Of a stretch of DNA of 64,000 nucleotides, positions 48,350-57,459 are shown piece after piece. Within the stretch, counting starts at the first letter, position 1; each line of letters starts with the position of its first letter. The stretch spans positions 144,001 to 208,000 of the forward strand of contig NZ_JAPWKB010000019.1 of the NCBI RefSeq assembly GCF_028283785.1, given 5' to 3'. The notes beneath the pieces were generated by a model that saw only the letters and a list, made by a program, of their open reading frames with translations, was not told the DNA's origin and did no database searches. Position numbers and translations under genes: made by a program. The stretch comes from Paraburkholderia sp. GTDB taxonomy: Bacteria > Pseudomonadota > Gammaproteobacteria > Burkholderiales > Burkholderiaceae.

Positions 48350-49234
48350 GTGAACGTCGGGACTCGGGCTGGCGGCGCGCTGGGAATTGCCGGCGTGTCG
48401 GGCGCCGACGTTGCGCCGGGTTTCGGCGATATCGACTGGTCGGCGCCGTGGTTTGCCGCGTTGGCCGGACGCGGCGCGCGCTGGCAGTCGGCGGCGCTCG
48501 ACAGCGAAGCGGCGATGCTCGCCACGATGAACGCCGACGCGCGCAATGCGTGTCATCCGACCGGCGGCGGCAAGCCGCTCGCGTTTATCGCGCAGGGCGA
48601 TCTGCCGCCGGGCGCGGCCTACGAAGCGCATATCGCCGCGACCGGCTGCGTGCCGACCCGGCACAATCTCCACGATTTCTTCAACGGTTCGATCTGGTTT
48701 GCGTTTCCGCGCATCAAGGCGGTGTTGAACGCGCGCCAGGCCGACGCGATCGCGCAAGGCGGCATCGGGCCGACGCGCGGCGGTTTGCGCGACGCGCTGA
48801 CTTTGTTCGACGAAAACGCGCTGTTGTTTGTCAGCACCGATCCCGCCTTGCGCGACGCGCTGCGCGGGTTCGCGTGGCGCAACCTGTTCGTCGACAACCG
48901 CGCGGCGTGGGGCGCGCGCTGCGAGGTCCGCTGCTTCGGACACGCGCTGCTCGAAAAGCTGATCCGGCCGTATAAGGCGTGTACCGGCCATGCGTGGATC
49001 GTCGATGCGCCGTCCGGTTATTTTGCGTGGCCGTCCGGCGAGCGTGACGCGTGGCTGGACGACACGGTCAGCGCGGCGCTGTCCCGCGACGGCGAACTCA
49101 GCAGCCGACGTTTCGCGCCATTGCCGGTGCTCGGCGTTCCGGGCTGGTGGCGCGACAACGAAACGGCGTCGTTTTACGACGACGCGTCGGTGTTCCGTGC
49201 GGGTCGATATGGTGCGCGGGCGGTTGGCGGCTGA
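48350..49234 (+). CDS. DUF3025 family protein
   Basis: A 294-residue protein starting at GTG. The segment TRHNLHDFFNGSIWFAFPR is the hallmark of DUF3025. DALTLFDENALLFVS, CEVRCFGHALLEKLIRPYK and PLPVLGVPGWW are the other conserved blocks. I see no signal peptide or membrane helix. Function is unknown; the conserved His/Asp/Asn residues suggest an enzyme or metal site. It is probably co-transcribed with pyrC because of the 14-base gap. It precedes the independent rnpB promoter. Confidence 0.85.
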   Translation: MNVGTRAGGALGIAGVSGADVAPGFGDIDWSAPWFAALAGRGARWQSAALDSEAAMLATMNADARNACHPTGGGKPLAFIAQGDLPPGAAYEAHIAATGCVPTRHNLHDFFNGSIWFAFPRIKAVLNARQADAIAQGGIGPTRGGLRDALTLFDENALLFVSTDPALRDALRGFAWRNLFVDNRAAWGARCEVRCFGHALLEKLIRPYKACTGHAWIVDAPSGYFAWPSGERDAWLDDTVSAALSRDGELSSRRFAPLPVLGVPGWWRDNETASFYDDASVFRAGRYGARAVGG

Positions 49235-49297
49235 TTCGTCCACGGCTTCATGCTTGACCCAAAATCCCGCGCACACCCTGCCGATTCAGCTAAAGCG

Positions 49298-49326
49298 CCG
49301 ACACCGCAGTCTCACGATGTTAGAAT
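49298..49326 (+). promoter_or_regulatory. rnpB promoter
   Basis: A -35 CCGACA (49298-49303), a 17-base spacer and a -10 TAGAAT (49321-49326) place the start of transcription about 10 bases later, at the folded 5' end of the RNase P RNA. Confidence 0.75.
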
Positions 49327-49336
49327 CGCGGCCAGC

Positions 49337-49744
<408 letters not shown>

Positions 49745-49756
49745 GCCACTGAATGT

Positions 49757-49797
49757 AAAAATGCCGGCGTCCGTGAGGACGCCGGCATTTTGTTTTT
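49757..49797. terminator. Bidirectional terminator (rnpB / OsmC gene)
   Basis: A 15-base stem (about 49758-49772 with 49777-49791), a GTGA loop and a TTTTGTTTTT tail, flanked by A residues on the other side, between rnpB and the convergent OsmC-family gene. Confidence 0.93.
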
Positions 49798-49818
49798 CCG
49801 ACGCAGCTTTTTGCGACT

Positions 49819-50241
49819 TCAGATCGCGACGATATCGAACGAGTGCGTCAGTTCGGCCGTTTTCGCGATCATGATCGACGCCGAGCAATATTTGTCGTGC
49901 GACAGATTGATCGCGCGCTCGACGGTCGCCGGATTCAGGTTCTTGCCAGTCACGGTGAAGTGGAAGTGAATCTTCGTGAAGACTTTCGGATCTTCGCTGG
50001 CGCGCTCGGCCTTCAGCGTTACCGTGCAACCTTGCACTTCCTGACGGCTCTTCTTCAGGATCATCACGACGTCGTATGCGGTGCAGCCGCCGGTGCCGAG
50101 CAGCACCATTTCCATCGGACGCGGGGCGAGATTGCGGCCGCCGCCTTCAGGTGCGCCGTCCATGGTCACCAGATGTCCGCTGCCCGTTTCCGCGGCGAAA
50201 GCCATCCCGTCCTGACCCATCCAGCTCACTTTGCATTCCAT
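49819..50241 (-). CDS. OsmC/Ohr-family protein (YhfA-like)
   Basis: A 140-residue OsmC-fold protein. The helix MEMVLLGTGGCTAYDVVMIL carries the first conserved Cys and SHDKYCSASIMIAK the second. This pair supports thiol-dependent peroxide reduction in the wider family. The N-terminus (MECKVSWMGQDGMAFAAETG) and the moderate length are those of the YhfA/OsmC-like subgroup, whose substrate is not settled. It is convergent with rnpB. Confidence 0.88.
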   Translation of the reverse strand: MECKVSWMGQDGMAFAAETGSGHLVTMDGAPEGGGRNLAPRPMEMVLLGTGGCTAYDVVMILKKSRQEVQGCTVTLKAERASEDPKVFTKIHFHFTVTGKNLNPATVERAINLSHDKYCSASIMIAKTAELTHSFDIVAI

Positions 50242-50538
50242 TGCGATTCCCCTGCTGCTCTGCTTGAAATTAAGACGGGAATTGTAGCGGCTTGCCAGAT
50301 TGCCCGCCGCCCGTGAACTGGTGTCGGAGGCGGGCAGGGGGCGGGAAGGATGTTGCAGCGCCGCATGCTGGGCGCTTCGGGGATTATTCGCACGCTTCCA
50401 GGTGTTTAACTCTAAAGCGCGCGTCGCCGATCGGTTGATGGGAAACGGGCTCGGGTCGCTTCAGGTTGGCCTTGTCTAAAACTATCGGTGCGATTGAAAT
50501 TTCACATTGTGATTGTCGATTTCGCAATGCAAATCATG
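50242..50538. other. Intergenic region upstream of the OsmC gene, left of the small RNA
   Basis: These 297 bases hold the minus-strand promoter region of the OsmC gene. The right half becomes AT-richer as it approaches the small-RNA promoter. No coding potential or repeat stands out. Confidence 0.4.
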
Positions 50539-50567
50539 TTGCGTCGAATTAGGGGAAACCATATAAT
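50539..50567 (+). promoter_or_regulatory. Promoter of the putative small RNA
   Basis: A -35 TTGCGT (50539-50544), a 17-base spacer and a perfect -10 TATAAT (50562-50567). A Rho-independent terminator lies only 70-100 bases downstream and no open frame lies between. Confidence 0.75.
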
Positions 50568-50574
50568 CGTTTGC

Positions 50575-50666
50575 ATTGGTTGTCGCAGTTCGACAATCTT
50601 CGCTTGTCTCCTCCACCCTCCTCCAAAAGGTGGATTAAACCCGAACCAATCGTTCGGGTTTTTTTT
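50575..50666 (+). ncRNA. Putative CU-rich small RNA with anti-Shine-Dalgarno loop
   Basis: A predicted transcript of about 92 bases bounded by a strong promoter and terminator. Three hairpins can be drawn by eye. The first is 50580-50585 with 50591-50596. The second is 50612-50617 with 50629-50634, leaving CTCCTCC in an 11-base loop. The terminator is 50638-50645 with 50653-50660 plus T-run. The CU-rich segment 50607-50624 is complementary to Shine-Dalgarno sequences, a design seen in trans-acting small RNAs that block translation. It is separated from rplM, which has its own promoter. I know of no name for it. Confidence 0.65.
50638..50666 (+). terminator. Rho-independent terminator of the small RNA
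   Basis: A perfect 8-base stem AACCCGAA/TTCGGGTT, a 7-base loop and eight consecutive T (including two in the stem). Confidence 0.92.
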
Positions 50667-50768
50667 CGTCCGTCACGAGGGATGGGGTTGGCGGACGCGT
50701 CGATGCCGACGCATTTTCACGGTGAAAACGTCCGAAATCGACCGGTTCGCCGCAGAAGCCGCGTCACT

Positions 50769-50798
50769 TTGACTTCCATCGCGAAAATCCTCTATAAT
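50769..50798 (+). promoter_or_regulatory. rplM-rpsI promoter
   Basis: TTGACT (50769-50774), an 18-base spacer and TATAAT (50793-50798). It predicts a leader of about 110 bases before rplM, as expected for a ribosomal-protein operon. Confidence 0.85.
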
Positions 50799-50917
50799 TC
50801 AAGGCTTTTCCGCATTCGTGCCCGCGGAGGAAGAACAGGGAGAGCCTGCACGCGCCTCGATGCGCACACTACAAGCAGGAAAAAAACACAGGGCGCGGCA
50901 ATTTTTTTGGATCGATC

Positions 50918-51346
50918 ATGAAGACGTTTTCCGCAAAAGCCCATGAGGTTACGCGCGAATGGTACGTGATTGACGCGACGGATAAGGTTCTCGGGCGTGT
51001 CGCCAGCGAAGTGGCACACCGTCTTCGCGGCAAGCACAAGCCTGAATTCACTCCGCACGTCGACACCGGTGATTTCATCATCGTTATCAACGCCGGCAAG
51101 CTCCGTGTCACGGGCAACAAGACGACGGACAAGAAGTACTATCGCCACTCGGGTTACCCGGGCGGTATTTACGAAACGACGTTCGGCAAAATGCAAGAAC
51201 GCTTCCCGGGCCGCGCGCTCGAGAAAGCGGTCAAGGGCATGCTGCCGAAGGGCCCGCTCGGTTACGCGATGATCAAGAAGCTGAAGGTCTACGCTGAAGC
51301 AACGCATCCGCATTCGGCACAACAGCCGAAAGCGCTCGAGATCTAA
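50918..51346 (+). CDS. rplM: 50S ribosomal protein L13
   Basis: A 142-residue L13, a primary assembly protein of the large subunit. The N-terminus MKTFSAKAHEVTREWYVIDA, the GRVASEVAHRLRGKHKPEFTPH block and the C-terminal KLKVYAEATHPHSAQQP are standard. It forms the conserved operon with rpsI, which starts 11 bases later. The long leader could serve translational self-control. Confidence 0.98.
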   Translation: MKTFSAKAHEVTREWYVIDATDKVLGRVASEVAHRLRGKHKPEFTPHVDTGDFIIVINAGKLRVTGNKTTDKKYYRHSGYPGGIYETTFGKMQERFPGRALEKAVKGMLPKGPLGYAMIKKLKVYAEATHPHSAQQPKALEI

Positions 51347-51357
51347 GGGGAGCCCAC

Positions 51358-51750
51358 ATGATCGGTAACTGGAACTACGGTACGGGCCGCCGCAAGAGCG
51401 CCGTCGCACGTGTCTTCATCAAGGCAGGTACGGGCGCCATCGTTGTCAACGGCAAGCCCATCGCTGACTACTTCTCGCGTGAAACCTCGCTGATGATCGT
51501 GCGCCAGCCGCTCGAACTCACGAACCACGCTGGCACGTTCGACATCAAGGTGAACGTGACGGGTGGCGGTGAAACGGGTCAAGCCGGTGCGGTTCGCCAC
51601 GGCATCACCCGCGCGCTGATGGACTACGACGCAACGCTGAAGCCCACGCTGTCGAGCGCTGGCTTCGTGACGCGTGATGCTCGTGAAGTCGAACGAAAGA
51701 AGGTCGGCTTCCACAAGGCACGTCGCCGGAAGCAATTCTCGAAGCGTTAA
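51358..51750 (+). CDS. rpsI: 30S ribosomal protein S9
   Basis: A 130-residue S9. GTGRRKSAVARVFIKAGTG at the start and the C-terminal extended tail KKVGFHKARRRKQFSKR, which reaches the P-site tRNA, are intact. AAGGGGAG precedes the ATG. It is second in the rplM-rpsI operon. Confidence 0.98.
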   Translation: MIGNWNYGTGRRKSAVARVFIKAGTGAIVVNGKPIADYFSRETSLMIVRQPLELTNHAGTFDIKVNVTGGGETGQAGAVRHGITRALMDYDATLKPTLSSAGFVTRDAREVERKKVGFHKARRRKQFSKR

Positions 51751-51791
51751 TCGCGCTTCGTGCGGTTCCGCCCTCGGGTGGAATCGTCGCG

Positions 51792-51829
51792 AAAAAGCCG
51801 CCCACGCGTTACGCGTCGGCGGCTTTTTT
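51792..51829 (+). terminator. Rho-independent terminator after rpsI
   Basis: A stem AAAAGCCGCC with GGCGGCTTTT (51793-51802 with 51818-51827), an inner ACGCG/CGCGT pair and a six-T run. Confidence 0.92.
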
Positions 51830-52007
51830 CATTTCGCGGCGTTGTCGCGCGCTCCGTGGGCAACCGGCAAAGCCCCCGCGAGCACGTCGTTTGATGCTTC
51901 GCAAAAGGTTTGCGAATTCATTGAAGAACCTATTGATTTTATGGGCTTCAGCACGATATCGAGATCAGCCCTACAATAGCGTCTAGAAGCTTTTTTGGAG
52001 AGTTCGA

Positions 52008-52373
52008 ATGAACGCAGTCACCGATACCGCCGTGGCCGAAATGCCGGCGCCATTCGTGTTTACCGACTCAGCGGCTGACAAGGTCAAGCAGCTGATCGAA
52101 GAAGAAGGCAACCCGGACCTGAAGCTGCGCGTCTTCGTGCAAGGCGGCGGCTGCTCGGGCTTTCAGTACGGTTTTACGTTCGACGAAGCCGTCAACGAAG
52201 ACGACACCGTGATGAACAAAAGCGGCGTCCAGCTGCTGATCGACTCGATGAGCTACCAGTATCTGGTCGGCGCTGAGATCGACTACAAGGACGATATCAA
52301 CGGCGCGCAGTTCGTCATCAAGAACCCGAATGCCTCGACCACCTGTGGTTGCGGTTCGTCGTTCTCGGTGTAA
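52008..52373 (+). CDS. erpA: Iron-sulfur cluster insertion protein ErpA
   Basis: A 121-residue A-type Fe-S carrier. The three cluster cysteines are present: VQGGGCSGFQYGF and the C-terminal TTCGCGSSFSV. SGVQLLIDSMSYQYLVGAEIDY matches ErpA rather than IscA. It passes clusters to apo-enzymes such as those of isoprenoid synthesis. TGGAGAGTTCGA lies upstream of the ATG. It stands alone, followed by its own terminator. Confidence 0.95.
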   Translation: MNAVTDTAVAEMPAPFVFTDSAADKVKQLIEEEGNPDLKLRVFVQGGGCSGFQYGFTFDEAVNEDDTVMNKSGVQLLIDSMSYQYLVGAEIDYKDDINGAQFVIKNPNASTTCGCGSSFSV

Positions 52374-52404
52374 GCCGTATCGGCCGCAAGTCGATTCGCT
52401 AAAG

Positions 52405-52430
52405 AAAACGGGGCTGCGGCCCCGTTTTTT
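52405..52430 (+). terminator. Rho-independent terminator after erpA
   Basis: A perfect 10-base stem (52405-52414 with 52419-52428), a TGCG loop and six T. Confidence 0.92.
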
Positions 52431-52486
52431 ATTGGCTTTCGCGCATGGGAGCGTCGTCGCGCCCACGCCGTATCCGCAACGTCCGC

Positions 52487-53629
52487 CTAACGCGGATAAA
52501 TCGCGCCCAACACGCGTTCGCCCGCCGCGCCCGTCACCGCCGGCAAATTGCCCGGCAATCGCGCGACGCACCGCATCGCCAGCCACGCGAACGCCAGCGG
52601 CTCGACCTGATTCGGTGGCACGCCCAGCGCGTCGGTGGTGAGAACCGGCACGCCGCTGACACCGCTTTCCTCCAGCGCCGTCTGAAGCGCCTTCATGACC
52701 TCGGGATTTCGGGCGCCGCCGCCGCAGACATATACCGCGCGCGCATCGGACGCATGCCGCTCGATTTCACGCGCGACCGTCACCGCTGTCAGCGCAACCA
52801 GCGTCGCCTGTACGTCTTCCGGCGACAACGCGGCGAACGGCGCAAGCTTCGCGTCGAGCCACGCGGCATTGAACAGATCCCGACCGGTGCTTTTCGGCGG
52901 TTGTTCGGCGAAGAACGGCTCGTCGAGAAATGCGTTGAGCAGCGTTCGATCGACCTGACCGGCCGCCGCGAACTGCCCGTTTTCATCGAACGGTTTCTTC
53001 AGATGACGATGCACCCATTCATCGAGCAACGCATTCGCCGGACCGCAATCGAAGCCGCGCACGCTGCCCGTCGCCGACAGGATCGTGATGTTGCTGATGC
53101 CGCCCAGATTGCAGACCACGCGCGTCTCGTCTTTCGCGCCGAACACGGTGGCGTGGAACGCGGGCACCAGCGGCGCGCCCTGACCGCCGGCCGCGACATC
53201 GCGGCTACGAAAATCCGCGATCACGTCGATGTGCGTCATTTCCGCGAGCAAAGCCGGATTGTTGATCTGTCGCGTGTAGCCTTTTTCTGGTCGGTGACGA
53301 ACCGTCTGACCGTGCACGCCAATCGCCCTGACATCCGTCGCCGATAAACCGGCCCCGCGCAGTAACTCATGACAGCACACGGTGTAGCGGGTGGCGAGCG
53401 CGTTGGCGGCCAGCGCCTCGCGTTCGATCTCGTTGTCGCCGGGTTGCTGAAGCGCGAACAGTGCATTGCGCACGCCTTCCGAAAAGCCGACGAACGCCTC
53501 GGCCAGCACGACCGGCGGTTTGCCTTCCGCGAATTCGACGGCGATGCCGTCCACGCCGTCCATGCTCGTGCCGGACATCAAGCCCAGATACACGCCGTCT
53601 GCCGGTTCCTGCGCCACAGCTTGCGCCAC
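52487..53629 (-). CDS. anmK: Anhydro-N-acetylmuramic acid kinase
   Basis: A 380-residue sugar kinase that phosphorylates and hydrolyses 1,6-anhydroMurNAc during peptidoglycan recycling. GLMSGTSMDGVDG is the family's phosphate loop. IGVHGQTVRHRPE, DFRSRDVAAGGQGAPLVPAFH and NLGGISNITIL follow, then GFDCGPANALLDEW and the ATP-site VCGGGARNPEVM. Length matches E. coli AnmK. It is divergent from tyrS; no other recycling gene is nearby. Confidence 0.95.
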   Translation of the reverse strand: MAQAVAQEPADGVYLGLMSGTSMDGVDGIAVEFAEGKPPVVLAEAFVGFSEGVRNALFALQQPGDNEIEREALAANALATRYTVCCHELLRGAGLSATDVRAIGVHGQTVRHRPEKGYTRQINNPALLAEMTHIDVIADFRSRDVAAGGQGAPLVPAFHATVFGAKDETRVVCNLGGISNITILSATGSVRGFDCGPANALLDEWVHRHLKKPFDENGQFAAAGQVDRTLLNAFLDEPFFAEQPPKSTGRDLFNAAWLDAKLAPFAALSPEDVQATLVALTAVTVAREIERHASDARAVYVCGGGARNPEVMKALQTALEESGVSGVPVLTTDALGVPPNQVEPLAFAWLAMRCVARLPGNLPAVTGAAGERVLGAIYPR

Positions 53630-53900
53630 GTTGTTGCTCCTTTTTTGCGTCGATTGCGACTTTCCAGCAGATTAGCAGCGCAACGTCGGGCGAGGTAGTG
53701 CGGAACGCATCGTGCAGCCTGGCGCGCGAGCATCATTCACGACTGTTTTGCGTTTATTCGTCGCGCCAGCGCGTTTTCGCGCCCGCAATCCGCGCGATCG
53801 TGCGCGGATCGGCGTAAAACAGCGCCGCACGACGTCGTCGGCGGACGCGGCGGCGTACATCTATGGGACAATCCTTCTTTTGTCGACCTCACGTTCCAGC

Positions 53901-55145
53901 ATGAGCACCGAGTCCACCAAGCCCACTCCCGCCTTCCCGATCACCGACGAAGTCCGTCACGCGCTCGACGTCACCAAACGCGGTGTCGACGAACTGCTGG
54001 TCGAAGAAGAATTCGCACAGAAGCTCGCGAAAAGCGCGGCGACCGGTACGCCGCTGCGCATCAAACTCGGTCTCGATCCGACGGCGCCCGACATTCACAT
54101 CGGCCACACCGTCGTGCTGAACAAGATGCGTCAGCTTCAGGATCTCGGCCACACGGTGATCTTCCTGATCGGCGATTTCACGTCGCTGATCGGCGATCCG
54201 TCGGGCCGTAACGCCACGCGTCCGCCGCTGACGCGCGAGCAGATCGAATCGAATGCACGCACGTATTTCGACCAGGCCGCGCTCGTGCTCGATCGCGAGA
54301 AGACCGAAATCCGCTACAACAGTGAGTGGTCGCTGCCGCTCGGCGCAGACGGCATGATCAAACTGGCGTCGCGCTACACGGTCGCGCGCATTCTGGAACG
54401 CGAAGATTTCACCAAGCGCTTCCAGGGCGGCGTGCCCATTTCGATCCACGAATTCCTGTACCCGCTGATGCAGGGTTACGACTCGGTCGCGCTGAATGCA
54501 GACCTGGAACTGGGCGGCACGGACCAGAAATTCAACCTGCTGGTTGGTCGCGAACTGCAGAAGCAGTACGGCCAGGAACAGCAGTGCATCTTGACGATGC
54601 CGCTGCTCGAAGGGCTCGACGGCGTCGAAAAGATGTCGAAGTCGAAGCACAACTACGTCGGTATCAGCGAAAAACCGAATGACATGTTCGGCAAGCTGAT
54701 GAGCATTTCCGACGTGCTGATGTGGCGTTACTTCGAGTTGCTGTCGTTCCGCCCGATGACCGAGATCGGCGGTTTCAAGCGCGAGATCGAAGACGGGCGC
54801 AATCCGCGCGACTTCAAGGTGATGCTGGCGCAGGAAATCGTTGCCCGTTTCCATACGCAAGCCGACGCTGAGCGCGCGCTCGAAGACTTCAACCATCGCG
54901 CGAAGGGCGGTGTGCCGGACGATATTCCGTCGGTCACGCTGGCCGGCGCGCCGCTGGCCATCGGTCAGTTGCTGAAGCAGGCCGGTCTCGTTCCGTCGAC
55001 CAGCGAAGCGGTCCGCAACATCGAGCAGAACGGCGTGAAGATCGATGGCACGGCCGTGTCGGACAAGGGCTTGAAGATCGAAGCCGGCGAATACGTCGTA
55101 CAGGTCGGCAAGCGCCGCTTTGCACGCGTGACGCTGACGGCGTGA
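53901..55145 (+). CDS. tyrS: Tyrosyl-tRNA synthetase
   Basis: A 414-residue class Ic synthetase charging tRNA-Tyr. The HIGH motif is at residues 66-69 (APDIHIGHT), KMSKS at 244-248 (GVEKMSKSKH). LIGDFTSLIGDPSGRN follows the first site. The C-terminal S4 RNA-binding domain is at about 345-414 (SEAVRNIEQNGVKIDG). The long-insert layout is the TyrZ-like type common in beta-proteobacteria. The start at 53901 is chosen over an upstream Arg-rich extension. Its stop overlaps the start of dtd (GTGA). Confidence 0.96.
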   Translation: MSTESTKPTPAFPITDEVRHALDVTKRGVDELLVEEEFAQKLAKSAATGTPLRIKLGLDPTAPDIHIGHTVVLNKMRQLQDLGHTVIFLIGDFTSLIGDPSGRNATRPPLTREQIESNARTYFDQAALVLDREKTEIRYNSEWSLPLGADGMIKLASRYTVARILEREDFTKRFQGGVPISIHEFLYPLMQGYDSVALNADLELGGTDQKFNLLVGRELQKQYGQEQQCILTMPLLEGLDGVEKMSKSKHNYVGISEKPNDMFGKLMSISDVLMWRYFELLSFRPMTEIGGFKREIEDGRNPRDFKVMLAQEIVARFHTQADAERALEDFNHRAKGGVPDDIPSVTLAGAPLAIGQLLKQAGLVPSTSEAVRNIEQNGVKIDGTAVSDKGLKIEAGEYVVQVGKRRFARVTLTA

Positions 55146-55600
55146 TCGCGTTAATCCAGCGCGTGCGTCGCGCCGACGTACGCGTCGGCGAGCGGGTGAC
55201 CGGCGCGATCGAGGCGGGTCTGCTCGCTTTGGTCTGCGCGGAACGCGGCGACACCGAAGCGGCCGCCGACAAGCTGCTGGCCAAGGTGCTCGGCTACCGC
55301 GTCTTCAGCGACGCGGCGGGCAAGATGAACCTGTCCGTGCAGAACATCGACGGGGAAGGGCGCGCGGGCGGCTTGCTGCTCGTGTCGCAGTTCACGCTCG
55401 CGGCCGATACCAACAGCGGTCTGCGTCCTAGCTTCACGCCCGCAGCGCCGCCCGACGAAGGCCGTCGGTTGTTCGATTACTTCGTGAACGCGGCGCGTGC
55501 GAAACACGCGATCGTCGAGACCGGTGAATTCGGCGCCGACATGCAGGTGTCGCTCGTCAACGACGGCCCGGTGACGTTCTGGCTGCAAACGCGGCCTTAA
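55142..55600 (+). CDS. dtd: D-aminoacyl-tRNA deacylase
   Basis: A 152-residue DTD that removes D-amino acids from mischarged tRNA. MIALIQRVRRADVRVGE, LLVSQFTLAADTNSGLRPSF (the SQF catalytic motif) and the cis-Gly-Pro-type NDGPVTFWL motif are intact. The GTG start overlaps the tyrS stop by four bases. That coupling makes sense, since D-Tyr-tRNA is a classic DTD substrate. Confidence 0.95.
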   Translation: MIALIQRVRRADVRVGERVTGAIEAGLLALVCAERGDTEAAADKLLAKVLGYRVFSDAAGKMNLSVQNIDGEGRAGGLLLVSQFTLAADTNSGLRPSFTPAAPPDEGRRLFDYFVNAARAKHAIVETGEFGADMQVSLVNDGPVTFWLQTRP

Positions 55601-55803
55601 AGCGTGGCCTTAAGCGCCGTCATAGCGCGCTAAACGAAGCGCGCCGCATGAAGCGCGTCGATGACGCGCAGATCCACCCAATCCACTCGAACTCGCCGTG
55701 AACCACGCCCCGCGCGTGCGTCGACAGCAAGGCGGCGCAATCGCGCGCCGCGATATTTGCGACAATGGCGGATCTATTTCTACCGGCTGACAACGCCTCC
55801 CAC

Positions 55804-56463
55804 ATGTCGACGCAGATCCTCTTTATCCGTCACGGCGAAACCGACTGGAACCGCATCAAGCGTATCCAGGGGCATATCGACATTCCGCTTGCGACCAGCG
55901 GCATCGAACAGGCGCAAAAACTGGCCGCGCGTTTTGCGCGCGAAGCGAAGCAGGGCGCACGACTCGACGCCGTCTATTCGAGCGACCTGCAACGCGCGCA
56001 GCAAACCGCGCAGCCGTTCGCCGACGCGTTGGGTTTGTCGCTGCAATTGCGTGAAGGTTTGCGCGAGCGTTCTTATGGCGCGTTTCAGGGGCACGACAGC
56101 GACGAAATCGCCGCCCGTTTTCCGGACGAGTACGCCGAGTGGCAAACGCGTGATCCGGGTTTTGCGCCGCCGGAAGGCGAGTCGCTGCGGATGTTCTATC
56201 ACCGCGTGTTGCACGCAGTCGAACCGTTAGTGGCCGCGCATCCCGATGGCCGGATCGCATGTGTCGCGCATGGCGGCGTACTGGATTGCATCTATCGGTT
56301 TGCGACCGGCCGTTCGCTCGACGCGCCGCGCAACTATCCGTTGCTGAACACCAGCCTCAACGTGGTCCGTTTCGCGGACGGCAAGGCAACGATCGAAAGC
56401 TGGGGCGACGTCACGCATCTGGACGGTCAAAGCGACGACGACGGCTTGAAGAAAGCGTCGTAA
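55804..56463 (+). CDS. Histidine phosphatase family protein (GpmB-like)
   Basis: A 219-residue phosphoglycerate-mutase-fold protein. The catalytic RHG motif is in ILFIRHGETDWNRIKRIQGH, the second Arg in YSSDLQRAQQTAQPF, the acidic residue in GLRERSYGAFQGHD and the second His in IACVAHGGVLDCI. This is the small cofactor-independent-type branch that includes GpmB and alpha-ribazole phosphatase. The substrate is not evident, and no cobalamin gene is nearby. The start at 55804 matches the family. Confidence 0.9.
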   Translation: MSTQILFIRHGETDWNRIKRIQGHIDIPLATSGIEQAQKLAARFAREAKQGARLDAVYSSDLQRAQQTAQPFADALGLSLQLREGLRERSYGAFQGHDSDEIAARFPDEYAEWQTRDPGFAPPEGESLRMFYHRVLHAVEPLVAAHPDGRIACVAHGGVLDCIYRFATGRSLDAPRNYPLLNTSLNVVRFADGKATIESWGDVTHLDGQSDDDGLKKAS

Positions 56464-56504
56464 GCGTCACAGCGGACGAGGCGACGATGGCGGGAACACG
56501 GCGA

Positions 56505-57440
56505 CTAGTCGTGCGACCCCGCCGCAACCCGTCGACGCGCACGCTTCGACACACCATTCACCAGCGCCCAACGCATCACCGGAGCGACCGTCTTGACGCC
56601 CGGTTGAACCAGCGCATGCCGCAGCCTGGCAAATCGCGCAAAGCCCAGCATGGTCTGAGCCCAGTCAGGCAATAAATCGATTCCGGCATGACGCATCAGC
56701 GTGCCCGCCGGACGCATCAGCGCGCTCGGCGGCTGCGCGTTCATCAACACTTTCACGACTTCCCGCGTGCGCTCGCTGGCGAGCAATTGAGGCTGCATGG
56801 CGAGCAGATAGGCGTCGATGGCGGCGCGCGTGCGCGGAACGTCCGGAGCGCCCAGCTGCGCTGCGATGGATGCGGTTTCGGCGAAGTAGCGATCTTGCTC
56901 GGCCTCCGGCAAGGCCGGATTCACGTAGCGCAAATACGCGGCCATGAAGCTCGACACCTCCGCGACATGGACCCACGTCAGCAACGACGGGTCGCTCGCG
57001 CGATAGGGCGTGCCGTCGAGCGCGGTGCCGGTCACGCCGAGATGGATCAGGCGCACGCGTTCGATCAGTGCGAGCGCGTCGTGCCGGTTGCCGTAAGTCG
57101 TACCGGCGATAAACGTCGCGGTCCGTCGTAGACGGCCGAGGATGTCGATTCGAAACGTGGAGTGATCCCAGACGCCGGCGAGCGCCAGCGGGTGAAGCGC
57201 TTGCAGCAGCAAAGCGCTGATGCCGCCCGCCATCATCGATGTGAAGTCGGCGTGGACTTTCCAGCAGACGGCGTCGGGACCGAAAAGACCGGGATCGCCC
57301 GGCGGTGACGAATAGTCGAGTGTCGGACCGCTGCCGCTTGTCAGATTCGTTACGCCTTGCGCCAGTTTTGTTCGCACGCGCTGTGCGAGTTGTTGCGCAA
57401 AACTGGCGCGTGCGCGGGATTGGCTGGCCTGGTCCGACAT
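56505..57440 (-). CDS. DUF2236/MpaB-family oxygenase-like protein
   Basis: A 311-residue protein of the DUF2236 (MpaB, latex-clearing-protein-like) family. LFGPDAVCWKVHADFTSMMAGG, LLLQALHPLALAGVWDHS (conserved His, haem-ligand region in the family) and LLTWVHVAEVSSFMAAYLRY match. The start at 57440 (MSDQASQSRARASF) avoids an Arg-rich extension overlapping ruvB. Family members include haem b oxygenases, but many have no known substrate. It is the last gene of the run downstream of ruvB on the minus strand. Confidence 0.85.
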   Translation of the reverse strand: MSDQASQSRARASFAQQLAQRVRTKLAQGVTNLTSGSGPTLDYSSPPGDPGLFGPDAVCWKVHADFTSMMAGGISALLLQALHPLALAGVWDHSTFRIDILGRLRRTATFIAGTTYGNRHDALALIERVRLIHLGVTGTALDGTPYRASDPSLLTWVHVAEVSSFMAAYLRYVNPALPEAEQDRYFAETASIAAQLGAPDVPRTRAAIDAYLLAMQPQLLASERTREVVKVLMNAQPPSALMRPAGTLMRHAGIDLLPDWAQTMLGFARFARLRHALVQPGVKTVAPVMRWALVNGVSKRARRRVAAGSHD

Positions 57441-57459
57441 CCGTTGTGAGCCGGCGGAC

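Noticed and set aside
50575..50917. Riboswitch or attenuator leader for rplM
   Set aside because: The hairpin-terminator unit has its own promoter, and a second consensus promoter at 50769-50798 serves rplM, so a separate small RNA fits better.
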